Part shown: positions 21,480 to 32,479 of the stretch, in pieces | Layout: each line of letters opens with the position of its first letter | Position numbering within the stretch: position 1 is the first letter of the stretch | NCBI GenBank assembly: GCA_047967505.1 | Contig: CM106541.1 | From: Dipteris shenzhenensis | Lineage: Eukaryota; Polypodiophyta; Polypodiopsida; Gleicheniales | Reading direction: 5' to 3' (one strand) | DNA length: 64,000 bases | The notes under the pieces: generated by a model | Database searches by the model: none | Told to the model about the DNA's origin: nothing | The model's input: only the letters and a program-made list of their open reading frames with translations | Program-made: the position numbers and the translations under genes

Positions 21480-21735
21480 TGTCAGTCATGTGACCGAAGT
21501 GTGACCGAGGTGTAACCGAGGTGTGACCACTGTCTGTCCATCCTTGACATGTCGCTCCACTGACCAAGATGTGAACAAATATGACCGCAATGTGAATAAA
21601 TATGACCAAGATGTGAAACAATGTGACCACAATGTGACCAAGGTGGAACAAGATGTGACTAAGATGTGACCAAGGTGGAACAAGGTCTGACCCAGGTGTG
21701 ACCGAGGTCTAACCAAGATGTTGTGACCAAGGTCT
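21480..21735 (+). repeat. Minisatellite of 12-13-bp GTGACCAAG units
   Basis: Roughly 18-20 diverged copies of atgtgaccaaggt (variants gtgaccgaggt, gtgaacaaat, tggaacaagat). Open minus-strand frames of repeated HIVVTLFHILVIF type are its translation. Confidence 0.8.
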
Positions 21736-22029
21736 GTCTAGTATGAGTACATGTTGGCTCTTTCCTACTGCTTTCGTAGGAAGAGCTGGGTATTCTATGT
21801 TTGCAGGGTTCCGAGGCTTTTTGTCACCTACAGATATATTGGGATTGTCGGTTGTAGTATATGTGTAGCTTAGGACCTCGAGTCATGTTCCGATGAGAGA
21901 CGTAGACTTAAGTGTGGTAAGCAAACAAAGTGCATGCATGTGTAAAAGGAACGTAAATCATCTTTGTTGAGGTAATGAAGGCTTTCGCCTTCATTAGGGG
22001 TTGTAGGGTTTAGGAGTTTAAGGGTTAGA
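21736..22029 (+). other. Spacer with no recognised feature
   Basis: No coding potential or repeat structure is recognised. Confidence 0.4.
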
Positions 22030-22225
22030 AGGAGGTTCGAGGGTTCAGGAGGAGGTTCGAGGGTTCAGGAGGAGGTTTCAGGGTTCAAAAGGAGGTTCCA
22101 GGGTTTAGAAAGAGTTCCAGGGTTTAGAAGGAGGTTCCAGGGTTTAGAAAGAGTCCAGGGTTAGAAGGAGGATCCAAGGTTCAGAAGGAGGTTCCAGGGT
22201 TTAGAAGGAGGTTCCAAGGTCAGGG
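22030..22225 (+). repeat. Minisatellite of about 20-bp GTTCCAGGGTTTAGAAGGAG units
   Basis: About nine units with substitutions and one- to two-base indels. A purine-rich tract (gaggagggaggagg) follows at 22330-22385. Confidence 0.8.
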
Positions 22226-22384
22226 TAGAGTACATGGTGGAGAACTCATCTCCCTCATAGATCATGGAGTTTTAAGGGTTTAGGGGGAGCATAGGAGTGG
22301 GAGAGGAAGAAGGTGTAAGAGCATGGGGGAAAGAAGAGAGAGGAGGGAGGAGGAGGGAGGAGGAGGAGAGAGGAGGAGGGAGGA

Positions 22385-22612
22385 GAATCACAAAGCTGTA
22401 ACACAAAGTTGTATCACAAAGTTGTAACACATTCTCTTTCTACATGTAGAAGTTGTAACACAAGGTTGTATCACAAAGTTGTAACACAAAGTTGTATCAC
22501 AAAGTTGTAACACATTCTCTTTCTACATGTAGAAGTCGTATGTAGAAGTTGTAACACAAAGTTGTATCACAAAGTTGTAACACAAAATTGTATCACATTC
22601 TCTTTCTACATA
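22385..22612 (+). repeat. Tandem repeat of CACAAAGTTGTAA/TAT with interspersed 26-bp block
   Basis: Units of 14 bp (cacaaagttgtaac and cacaaagttgtatc) alternate with a longer block, acattctctttctacatgta, that occurs three times. The array has a higher-order structure. Confidence 0.85.
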
Positions 22613-22998
22613 AGTTCATGTTGGCACAGAGTCGACAGTACAATAGTTTCCCCTACCACTATCATTCACCTTCCTGGTGAATGACAAGCCATAATGACAC
22701 CAATGATTTGGTACCAAAAAATTACAAGTATAATTGAGTAAATAAGAAATGGCTTTTAGCCTTACATCTCCAAAACTGAAACAAGAATGGCTCATAGCCT
22801 TACATCATGAAAGAACACCATCATCTATATACAACACACGATGGTCTATATACAATGAAGTAGAACTAAAAAGAAAATATATCAAAATTGCCAGATGCAG
22901 AATCCAAGGGAACTAAAAAGAAACACATCTAATAGTGTTAGATCCAGGAGCCATTGCTTGCTGGATAAACGTCATGTAAGAGGCGGTGGATGCGGTGG
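22613..22998 (+). other. Spacer 3' of the unknown minus-strand ORF
   Basis: AT-rich sequence with no clear feature; it would be 3' flank of the decayed ORF that ends at 22999. Confidence 0.4.
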
Positions 22999-24576
22999 CT
23001 ATGTGGAGGCTCTAGGGTTGTTCTGCTCATCTTCCTCTATAGTGTCCATAAGGTTGCGTAGGTCTTCATACTTGGATTGGTATCAATAGTAGCCAAACTT
23101 GTAATGATCAAGCTTGGATTCAAGATTAGAAATTTCAGCCTATAGCCCAAGAAGATCCCTGTGCAATCTTGCATGTGACGTGTGCAGATTTTCTTCCTCC
23201 TCTTGAAGTTGCTACTGATGTTGTTCTATGGTGGTCAGGTGACTCTGTAACTCCACCACCTGCAAATCAGCTTTGGCTTCGTTTGTAACCATGGAGGTGT
23301 ATCTTTTGTGTAGAGCTGTGAGTTTTCTAAATCTCAGCCTGATGAGCTGAGTGAAGGTCCTCCATATCTTGTTTGGTGGCTGTCCACTATTCCTCCTATA
23401 GATGACGACATTGCTGAAGCTCATGGTGTTGAGCCTTCCACTTAGCTTCCCTTGCCTATAAGGCTGCATCCCACTGAACTTCCTTTGCATGAAGAATGCT
23501 TCCCACTCTAAACGTTGAGCTGCAACAAGTTTTTCTGTCTCTAACCTTAGCTGCTGTTTTGTGGACAGCATGCGGCACGTGTGGCCTGTAGAATCTAACA
23601 ATGCAGGACCCATGTGAATTAAGCTATCGTCCATAATGTGCTGCGCCATGTGCATCGCTCATTTTGCCCAAGCAGACCAATCCATAATGCACGTTTTTCT
23701 GTCTCTAACCTTAGCTGCTGTTTTGTGGACAGCATGCGGCACGTGTGGCCTGTAGAATCTAACAATGCAGGACCCATGTGAATTAAGCTATCGTCCATAA
23801 TGTGCTGCGCCATGTGCATCGCTCATTTTGCCCAAGCAGACCAATCCATAATGCACGTGTGGCCTGTAGAATTAAACAATGCAGGACGCAACTGAATGAA
23901 GGTATCGTCCATAATGTGCTGCGCCATGTGCATCGATTATTTTGCCCAAGCATACTAGGTAAGCCATGTCAATAATCTCCTCAAAGGCTGCTCACACACC
24001 TTCATCCTCCATGGGCTCTATGTCCAGATAACAACTGGGAGCTTTAGATGCATGTTTGTTGCATGCAAGTGTCTCCTGCAAGGGAATTGTAAAGAGCTGA
24101 TCTAGGTCCTCCTCCATACAGACAGGAGGCCTCTTTTTCTTGAGGTCATGAAAAAGCCGCTTATGATCCTCATTTCTCCTTAACCTGTACCTCATGGGAG
24201 AATGAATGTCCTGAAGATGAGGCAAAATACATGTCCAGCATATCATTCTCCAACAAGGGAGGACAATCGGCATTACTATCTGCAAAAATGATGTCACTAG
24301 GCCAGGTGTTGAGTTGGTTAGGTTGAGTGCCCCACGGATTCTGCTGACTACCGTGCACGGTAGGATCGGATGTCACTCTTCTAGAGATCTCGGAGGTGTT
24401 CTGCTATCAGCAGTGGTCCTCGAAGTAAGATTCAGATCAAGTAGTCTGTGTCCTTCCGAAACCTGTCCCAAACTGGGCTGAGAGTCAAAAGAAGAGCTCA
24501 CGGCCTCTATATAATCAATGACGTCAAGATAGATGGAAGGCTGCCCATCCATCGAATCCTGTGTTGAGGATGACAC
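22999..24576 (-). pseudogene. Unrecognised decayed protein-coding region
   Basis: Three consecutive minus-strand frames read as one protein-like sequence. It has an acidic, Ser-rich start (MSSSTQDSMDGQPSIYLDVIDY), then a basic segment (LRRNEDHKRLFHDLKKKRPP) with MEEDLDQLFTIPLQETL. The C-terminal part is helical and coiled-coil-like: KQQLRLETEKLVAAQRLEWEAF, then EISNLESKLDHYKFGYY, ending EEDEQNNPRAST at a TAG (22999-23001). A stop near 24375, a frameshift near 24170-24300, a stop near 23090 and a 164-bp tandem duplication disrupt it. I do not recognise the family. It could be an accessory ORF of a transposon or a dead host gene. Confidence 0.45.
23530..23950 (-). repeat. 164-bp tandem duplication within the unknown ORF
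   Basis: The segment 23530-23693 is repeated almost perfectly at 23694-23857, and a diverged partial third copy continues to about 23950. The near identity of the first two copies shows that this duplication is much younger than the third. Confidence 0.9.
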
Positions 24577-25018
24577 ATGTGTGCCGATGCGGCCCGCAGA
24601 AAATGATCATATGATAGGATCTGTGAAGTCACCACTATAGATGGAGCAATGGCATCCTGTGAGTAAAACCTAAGGAGCATGGCCAAGAAGTGCCTTGAGA
24701 AATACTATCCTCGAAACCTGACTCTGCCTGAATAGAAACAGAAGATCATGCACGAGAGGCTAGAACTGGAGGGGGTGGCATAGAGAAATGCCCTAGAGAT
24801 GGTGGTGTAGAGGGAGAAGCAGTAGAGACAGGGGATGTCAAGTCTGAAGAGACTCCCAGAGAGGCTGGTGCAGAAGAGGCGGGTGTGGCGATGGAGACAA
24901 TAGTAGAAGAGAGGATACCAGGAGAGGGAGAAGAGGTGCCACAAACAGTCTAGCTATCGCCCGCCACTGATATAACAAGTTGGTCAGATGAGGACCACGG
25001 GTGCAAGTGTGTGACCCA
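24577..25018 (+). other. Spacer with no recognised gene
   Basis: Purine-biased plus strand; the minus-strand frame of 79 codons is composition-driven. Nothing else is seen. Confidence 0.4.
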
Positions 25019-25838
25019 AGGCGTTTGAATGAAATGATTGCGAGTTGCCAAACACATATACTTGAACTTAAGAGATTGCAATTAAGCTGGAATTAAGACT
25101 TATACAGCTTAAACACAAAGTGACATCATTGGAAATTGCAATATGATTGAGGGGCCAAGACGGCCCCCCCCCTTATCCAGGCTCACTTTATTCTTGAAAA
25201 TGGAGATACAAGATCAAGGTGCAATGCACCTTCCAAACTGATGAACTCAGTGAAAGCCTAGGACCTAGATACAAGACTCAAGAGCATATGTACAAGGTAG
25301 ACAACAAAAAGGAGGACTCCAAGCTCAAGTTTCAACTCTTGGCGTGCCTACAAAAGGGTCAAGTCACGAAGGGAGCCTGTATTGTCAAGTTTATCTCATT
25401 TACAGCACTATTTCATGTTGTTTCTACTATCTTTCTAGAAACTAGTGCTTGCCTCTAATGTTGGATGTAAGTGGTGATTGTTGCAGGCTTCTTCCTTGTG
25501 GATTGGGCAAGTCAAGAGTTGAAACCTGAGCTTGGAGTCCTCCTTTTTGTTGTCTACCTTGTACATATGCTCTTGAGTCTTGTATCTAGGTCCTAGGTTT
25601 TCACTAAGTTCATCAGTTTGGAAGGTGCATTGCACCTTGGTCTTGTATCTCCATTTTCAAGAATAAAGTGAGCCTGGATAAGGGGGGGGGGGCCGTCTTG
25701 GCCCCTCAATCATATTGCAATTTTCCAATGATGTCACTTTGTGTTTAAGCTGTATAAGTCTTACTTCCAGCTCAATTGCAAACTCTTAAGTTCAAGTATA
25801 TGTGTTTGGCAACTCGCAATCATTTCATTCAAACGCCT
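25019..25838. mobile_element. Foldback element: two 0.32-kb inverted arms around a 171-bp spacer
   Basis: The left arm 25019-25341 and right arm 25513-25838 are near-perfect reverse complements. The outermost bases are aggcgtttgaatg and its complement, and a C-run near 25161-25170 faces a G-run near 25683-25694. The spacer is 25342-25512. The same short peptide frame (MQCTFQTDELSE) therefore appears on both strands. Such a structure is typical of foldback or hairpin non-autonomous DNA elements. No target-site duplication is clear, and no transposase is present. Confidence 0.85.
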
Positions 25839-26699
25839 CTGTAAAATCCGTTGTCTGAATTTATAGAAAGCACCGAGTAGTTTACATTGGTATCACCTGT
25901 GTGTGTCGTCGTGAATAGTGGCACGAAACGTGGGATACAACAGTGAGGCAAAGTCGTATGGAATGATGGTGAAGAGGGAATTCAAGGCAAGGCGGATACC
26001 CTTTGTGATGAAGTAATGCCCTGGTGTGGAGTTGATGACGGCCTCTCTGTTGTGGCCTTCTATTACTTTTTACAAGCATAACCCCTTCGATTCGATTCAA
26101 GAATGAGAGAAGTAACGGTGAATCATCAGAGGGGCGCTAAATAGGAAGAGCGGGGAGTCCCATGTAGTGAAATCCGAATTATTTATTCATGTGCTCTACA
26201 TGCTTCATGCTCGGGATGCAAGCAAGGGTGAAGGAGGGAGAGAGCCATATCCAAAAGGTGCATATCATGTATATCTCAAAAAACTGTATACCAGGCTGTA
26301 TAACATAACTTCATCCCCTCCCATAGAGTGCGAACCAACTTTCTTACATGAAAGCACTCCACCTCCAACTCTTTGGAATCCTTCCCCTGGATTCCCTTTC
26401 ACACATAGTCTTAAATTAAACCAGTCTACCCCCCCCCCCCCCCCAATGGGAACTCAACCCAACGCGGCCATGTTTAATTACATATCTCGGACCCCAGTTA
26501 CCCGACTCCTCCCCGCAAGCTGCAACACCTAACCACTCATCACACTGACTGCTATGCATCACGTCCTTAATAAGAGCTTCACCCTCATACACATCAAGGA
26601 GTCTACATCAAGCTTATCAATGTGAGTCTTCCAATTTTGGATAGCTATCTTGTAATAGAAAGCACTCAAAGTTATCAGATTCAGGAGTATGAGCTGCTC
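25839..26699 (+). other. Spacer with no recognised gene
   Basis: Unique-looking intronic sequence. A run of 16 C lies at about 26430-26445. No supported coding region is found. Confidence 0.4.
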
Positions 26700-27270
26700 A
26701 CGGACCTGGATGCTCCCGTTGCCCGCCATCGCCATCCCGCTCCTAGCCTACCCTCCGCCTCGCCTCTTTTCCGCCTCACCTCAACGTTTGCCTCCTCTCC
26801 GCCCCTAGCCTCCTCCCCGGCTTGACCCCTCGCCCCCGCCTCGGTCGTTGCTCCTCCCCGTCTCCTTTCTCCTTTCCGCCCCTCCTTCCGACATCCTTAT
26901 GCCTCCTCTCCATCCCTCTCTGCCTTTGCCTCCCCTTCTGCCTTCCGCTCCACTTCCTCGCCTGCTCGCCCCCCCTCCTCCCCCCCCCCCCCAACTCCAC
27001 CTCCATCTCTTCCCCCGCCATCTATTCACCATCCTCCCGTCCCTTCACTTCTTCACCCCCGCCTCCTTTTTCACCCCCTCCTGCCTCCTCCCCCCCCCCG
27101 GTGCTTCCTTCCCCCTCTGTCTCCCTTCCGTCCTCTTCCTGACGTCCCTCGCTGCTTTCCCGTCTTGCCGGCTCTGCTTCTTCTCTTTCATCTCCCTTCT
27201 TTGCCTCCGCCCTCCCGCATTGTCCATTCCCCCTTGCCCCACCTCCCCCCCTTTTTCCTTCCATTCTTCA
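26700..27270 (+). repeat. C/T-rich tract, probable LINE B 5' leader
   Basis: About 570 bp of pyrimidine-rich sequence (CCTCC, CTTCC, CGCC words) directly precedes the LINE ORF1 region. It resembles 2136-2745 and the complement of 300-1060. Frames through it are Pro/Ser-rich artefacts. Confidence 0.6.
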
Positions 27271-28080
27271 CCAGCAGCAGGAGCATTTGTGTTTATTACA
27301 AGGAAGAAGATCTTGGTGGTGACCTTTGGTCTGGCCGGAGGGGCTCTATGGCAACACCCTCGAATCCCGTAGCCGTTAAAGTCCTTCTTTCTCTAGCCAA
27401 CAAAGAACAAGTTTAGCAAGCACTTCAGTCCCTTCAAGACAAGGCGATTGTGGGTAGAATTGTGGGCCTCACACCCACAAGGAGATAGGTGTGAGAGTGG
27501 ATCCAGGCAAGCTTGGCACTAAAGGGCGGCCACATTCAGGAGGTCACCATCTATATAAGAGGCGTCTTCCTCGTCCAGCTAGCTCCCCCAATACAGCCTT
27601 GACACTTGTGGAGCAGAGCCCCATCCTCCTTGGCCCGCATTTGGTGTACCTCTTTCCTTGGTACCATGGCTTACAGTAGAGGACATGGACACGACACACC
27701 ATGTTCCCTGCTTCTCGTTACTCTTCGCTTCCTAGGGCTCCCAAAGGAGTACAGAGCCATCCTCCCCTCCATTGGTTGGGCATTTGATACCGTGCTTGAG
27801 TCTTCACCAGACTCGGCCACACCAGTGGTAGCAGATGACGGGGTCCCCAGGATCAAACTGGTGGTTGAGAGCCTAGAGGCCCTCCCAGAGTTTATTCTTC
27901 TAGAGACCCTTGAAGGGGGTACACTTCGCCAACGAGTGGAGATTTTTGGGTTGCCAGGTGAGTGTCTCCGTTGCAGATTGATGGGTCACTTAGCCAGAAA
28001 TTTTCCCCGTGGCCATGGCCGAGTGCCTCCCCTCTCACCCGCGCAGAGCAGGCAGAGTCAGCAAGCCCCAGTCTAGCACC
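27271..28080 (+). pseudogene. LINE ORF1 (nucleic-acid-binding protein) with CCHC remnant
   Basis: The likely ORF1 start is the ATG at 27346 (MATPSNPVAVKVLLSLANKEQV). After a frameshift the frame at 27606-28076 reads LLVTLRFLGLPKEYRAIL, VADDGVPRIKLVVESLEALP and ends in CLRCRLMGHLARNFP, a CCHC zinc knuckle whose last Cys is Phe. The domain order (DUF4283-like region and then a knuckle) is that of plant LINE ORF1 proteins, which coat element RNA. It precedes, at a distance, the LINE B ORF2 at 31.1 kb. The 3-kb gap between them suggests an insertion or two separate copies. Confidence 0.7.
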
Positions 28081-28119
28081 CTCTCAAGCAGGAGCAGCAG
28101 GAATCTCAGACCCCCGCAG

Positions 28120-29236
28120 GACATCATGTACATAATCCGATCCAGCGTTGCCATGCTAGTGAGCTCTTCTCTCTTGGAAATTGGGTGGTAGGAGTGTGAT
28201 GATGCTAACTTTAACTAAGACCGTTTCATCTTTATTACTTCCCTCAAGAAGTCTTGTAGTTAGGCATGCTCAGGGAGTTTGTCGACTAGCCTTATAGCAA
28301 TGGTGGAAGGTAATGCTTTCAAAAACAACCCCTTCATGACAACATCATTGGGTGGCACGGACATCTTTGTGGCCAAGACCCTCATCCTTGTGTACATCTG
28401 AAAGATGCTATCGTAGGCTTCATAGTATCAGTGGACAACTCCTAGACAATCATATGTTCGAAAAAAATTTAAACTTGAAAGTTGGTAAGAACTCCCTTAG
28501 GTCTATCCAAGTCTAGAAATGGTCAGGGTGAAATTGACTATACCATACATCAGCTACATTCTCCAATGACGAGGAAAAGATGTGAAGGAGGGCATGCTAG
28601 TTCTCCACGCCTTTAGTTCTACATGTTGTAAGAAATTTCCTCACATGAGCTTCTGTATCCTCATGGAGGTGCTATTTGAACTTCTGAGTCTTCATATGGA
28701 CCTTGTTGAGTAACTCAAAAGTCTGGCTTTTTCTATAGGACTGAGAACCGTCCTCCCCACCTGAGAGGCTGAAGCGGATGCAGGAGTTGAAGGGCCTCCT
28801 GATGGAGCAGTGATGAATGTGGGTGCTACTAAGAATTAGACAACATCTCCTGCAGAGGGCCAACAATGGTGAAGTCACTACTAATGTAGCCATAAAGGAA
28901 TTGTATGCAAATGATATTGCATACGCGGAGGACCTCGGTGTGATGGGTCGTTTTGAGCCTTCTTGTTGGTAATTCCGTGCATATGGAGAGAGTGTCATGG
29001 CTACAACTGTCGAGTACCGAGTCTTGATGGATGTTGAGGGAGTTGAGGGGCACTTAGGAGAGGGTAGGCCAGTAGTGCATAGTTGGCTGTCTGTTTGAAC
29101 CCCCTAGCTGAACTTATCCCCCGGGTTGGGTTGGGGGTTTAGCTTAGGGTTAGTTAGCTGCTTCTAATGGGTACGTAGGGAGAGGTACGAATGGAGAGGT
29201 ACAGCTGGTGCTAATGGACGAATGGGGAGAGGTACG

Positions 29237-29240
<4 letters not shown>
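28120..29240 (-). other. Possible decayed gag-like sequence; otherwise no gene
   Basis: A minus-strand stretch at about 28200-28400 reads FQMYTRMRVLATKMSVPPND then VMKGLFLKALPSTIAIRLVD, suggestive of retrotransposon gag, but it is too short and broken to assign. Nothing else is recognised up to the GA repeat. Confidence 0.35.

Positions 29241-29290
<50 letters not shown>
29241..29290 (+). repeat. (GA)25 microsatellite
   Basis: An uninterrupted GA run of 50 bp. Confidence 0.98.
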
Positions 29291-29292
<2 letters not shown>

Positions 29293-30049
29293 CTAGAGAG
29301 AATTATTTATGTTTGATTTGTTTTTTTACCCATTTCTAGACAAAACGTGTGGCAAAATCTAGAAACGTTTCTAGAGACGCATTTTTAGAAACGTTTCTAG
29401 AAGTGTTTCTTGCGATACTGATGGAAAGGGAGGTGAAACATTCACGGTAGGTAAGGTGCATGGCCGGGGCAAAAGTACCCACGAGTGGGATGGATGTGGA
29501 AGTAAGACTTGCCAGAAATCCGGAGCTATGGATAATACATGAGATAGTAGCTTGACCAATAGATGTCGAGTCCGAAGAAGCAGGAGTCACCACTTCGCAG
29601 AAGTGGTTGTTGATGAAGACATTGTTGCAAGAGGAGAAGATGGGCTGTCTTGACCTTGACGAGATCTTGAAGAGCCTTCGTCCTTCGTACTTTCCTCTTT
29701 CACCCGCTCTCTGCTTTGTACTTCTTGTCCGAAGTCCCAATTTGACCACCCAGGATTCCTTATGTCCAAGTTGATGAGAGTTTCGATGAAGTTACTTGCT
29801 CTGGCTACTGCTCCAATGGGTTCACTTTGTGCTCAAGCCTCACCCTAAAAACTTCGCAAACTTCCGTTGCACGTAATGCTTCTTGTATCGGGTTTCTTCT
29901 GCCGGAAGTCTTTTCTCTACTCTCCTTAAGTACCTCCTAGTTCTCTCACTAGTTCCTTCAAAGGTCTCAAAAGTACTCGGCATAAGACCTCTCTTTCGGA
30001 CCCTAGAATACCACTTCACTTGTGCTAACAGTGTTCCATCGTGATCGCC
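29291..30049 (-). other. Spacer with weak minus-strand ORFs
   Basis: Overlapping minus-strand frames of 60-137 codons near 29336-29769 are Ser/Thr-rich and have no recognisable motif. The palindromic word ctagaaacgtttctag occurs near 29360-29400. No gene is supported. Confidence 0.35.
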
Positions 30050-30790
30050 ATAAACTGTCTGAGGGGAGGTCTGATCTCTTTCGAAGGTGCTACCGGAGGC
30101 CTAAGGCCACACTGGTGTGAGGTGCAAGAGTGTGTGACACGGGTAATAATGAGTGTGGAGGCGAAGCTACGAATTACTTCTCTTAAGCACTAGTGGAGTA
30201 GGCTGCTCAGTGATGGTGGAAGCGTCTGTGCTATTCGTGATGGTGCAGTACAACGTGTTACGACTACGTACGGGGTAGGCAACGATGCAAATGATCTGCA
30301 AGTGCTAAACCAAGAAGGAATGCAAGAATGCTTGGAAGGGTGGTAAGTCGAGTAGGAGAGCAGAGAAGTGGTCAAGGTCACAAGAGCCAACCTTTCACAT
30401 GAATAAGACAAAACTCGAGCCACATGACATAGGGTCCGTTATACCAGATAAAGGGAGGAGAACATAGCAGGGAGAAATGTTAGAGTAGTAAGTAGAGATG
30501 GTAAGAAGCGTAGTTCAGTGGGAGGAATGAGTCCTCAACCAATTAGAGTTACAGTGGATGACAGATACATCGAAGAGAAGATACACTAGGCGAGTTCTTA
30601 ACTCCAGCCCCTCTCTTTCCACTTGGACTCTATGCTCTATGTTAGAATGCCCCCAGTTTCTATCCTTTGCCCATCTTCACCTTGCCCCTCATCGGGTTCT
30701 CATGGCTAGAAATCCCCTTTCTTGCTTCCTATTGGTTGTCTTCTTGTCTCCTAAGTCGTTCTGTCGCTTCATCCTTGATGGCTTCTACCA
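30050..30790 (+). repeat. Dispersed repeat, copy 2
   Basis: Related to 20238-21200 over most of its length, including gtctgaggggaggtctgatc, ggaggcctaaggccac and ttcctattggttgtcttcttgtctcc. The two copies are in the same orientation and clearly diverged. Confidence 0.65.
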
Positions 30791-31071
30791 CTTCCCAACC
30801 TCCTCTGAGTACGGCTTGAGGCCACGGTGGACCAAGCATACTACTGGCCCCTCCAGGATTGTGTAGAGCGGTTTGGGGTAGAAGTCTCCTTCGTGATGAA
30901 GTGGGCACAAAAGATCGGCATTGAGCCGGTATCCACCCTAGTACGTTGTCGCACAGACACGGACTATTCGCCCTCAAAACCCCTGGCAAAGTCACTTAAG
31001 GCATTCTTTTTGGAACAGGCACCTATGCATAGGAGAGCCTTGTTCTCTGCACCCCCGTCCTCATGAGTTGG

Positions 31072-31870
31072 ACCATAGTGAGTTGGAACGTGCTCGTAGT
31101 CAGCCGCAGTACCTGATACTCCAACAAGAGTTGCAGAGGGCCGTTGTAGGACGTCCAGTGGATATCCTTTTGATTTAGGAGCATATGTTTTCAGCAGCAG
31201 ACATCAGACGACGTCACCACCTCCTCCCAAGGAGAGGTCCGGAGGAGTGGTCCCCTGCAGTAGGATGGAGCGGAGGGTTCTGCATCTCGGTTTCACAGAC
31301 TTTGGCTCCAGAGGTCTACGACTAGCGTGAGCTTATTCCTGGACGTGGAGTTTGGATGGGAGTCAGGTTGGGAGAGTCCAGGATTGGGATCTTAAACGTG
31401 TATGCTCCAACGTGCAGACAGCACCGCTCAGCCTTTTGGAGGAGGCTGACAGAGAGTCTTCTGGATGTAGACTCCTGGATTGTTGGAGGAGACTTCAACA
31501 ACCTGGAGTTTGGGAAAGACAAGCAGGGCGGCATCTCATTCGTTGAGATGCCTGTAGCAGAGCGTAGCACCTAGGTGCAGTTCATTTTCATGATCAGTGG
31601 CAGAGACCCATGGCGAGAGCCACATTTCAGCAGGATACCTGGCAGTCTTCTATTCTCTTTTGGACAGAGGAGACATGATGGACTGCTTGAGAAACTGGAC
31701 CGTTCCTACGTTGGGGATTGGGCACTGCACAGAGGCGGCTCTACCGGGATTTTGACAGGTACCACGATGTCAGACCACTCTCCTGCAGTACTTCACATAG
31801 AGCAGCCCCGTCGAGGTCTCTCCCAGAAGGGGGGTCCGCATCCCGAAGGACCTCCTGGAGGATGAGCAGA
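31072..31870 (+). pseudogene. LINE B AP-type endonuclease
   Basis: The endonuclease that nicks the target DNA starts around TIVSWNV at 31072. The frame at 31356-31574 has RIGILNVYAPTCRQHRSAFW and the catalytic-region motif SWIVGGDFNNLE. The next frame has the C-terminal MSDHSPAVLHI, whose SDH is the conserved Asp-His pair. Frameshifts around 31350 and 31575 separate the parts. The N-terminal catalytic Glu region is degraded. Confidence 0.82.
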
Positions 31871-32479
31871 TCCAACAGGCCTTGGCGGAGATTTGGGAGC
31901 ACTCAAAGATGACACCGAGCGAGGGTTGGGCTTCGTGGGTGGCCGATGCGATCCAGAGGAGCAGTGAGGAGCTACAGGCTCACCCCCCTAGGAGGAGGAG
32001 GATACTTCAAGATCTTGAGCCAGCTTTGAGAAGGCACCTCGCCTCCATAGAGCGGCTCAGGGAGCAGGACCCAAGTTCCCAATGGCTTTGAGACCAGGCT
32101 CGAGAGCGCTCGGCTTGAGCTTCAGGACAGGGAGATCCGGCGGGCTGAGTTCTTTTATCACTCTTCTTGGGCCCGGTGGGTATAGCAGGGGGACAGGATG
32201 ACGAAGCAGTTCTTTCAGACCACTGGGCCTCGTTCAGCAGGCACATAACTACAATGTCTTTGGGATCCGTAGGGCATCATTCACATTGACCCGTAGGAGA
32301 TACTAGACCTGACCACATATTTCTACAGGCAACTTTTTCAGAGGGAGAGGATGACTCTAGTTGGTTTAGTGGCCCGAGAGGTAGTTTGGGATCACGTTCT
32401 GGCAGTGGTCTTGCAGGATTTAATCAGCAGGCTAGAGGAGCCTTTCACTGATGAGGAGCTCTAGGAAGCCCTCAAGGCT

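Noticed and set aside
21990-22020. TAGGGTTTAGG word suggesting an interstitial telomere repeat
   Set aside because: Only one permuted copy is present, within an unrelated 20-bp minisatellite; there is no (TTTAGGG)n array.
22385-22612. CRISPR-like alternation of repeats and blocks
   Set aside because: The spacer blocks are identical to one another, there are no cas genes, and the context is eukaryotic.
25219-25635. Two copies of a short protein MQCTFQTDELSE... on opposite strands as a gene pair
   Set aside because: They are the same frame read from the two arms of the foldback element, with no recognisable domain.
26822-27372. 174-codon ORF across the CT-rich tract
   Set aside because: It is low-complexity translation; only its last part touches LINE ORF1 sequence, and in a different register.
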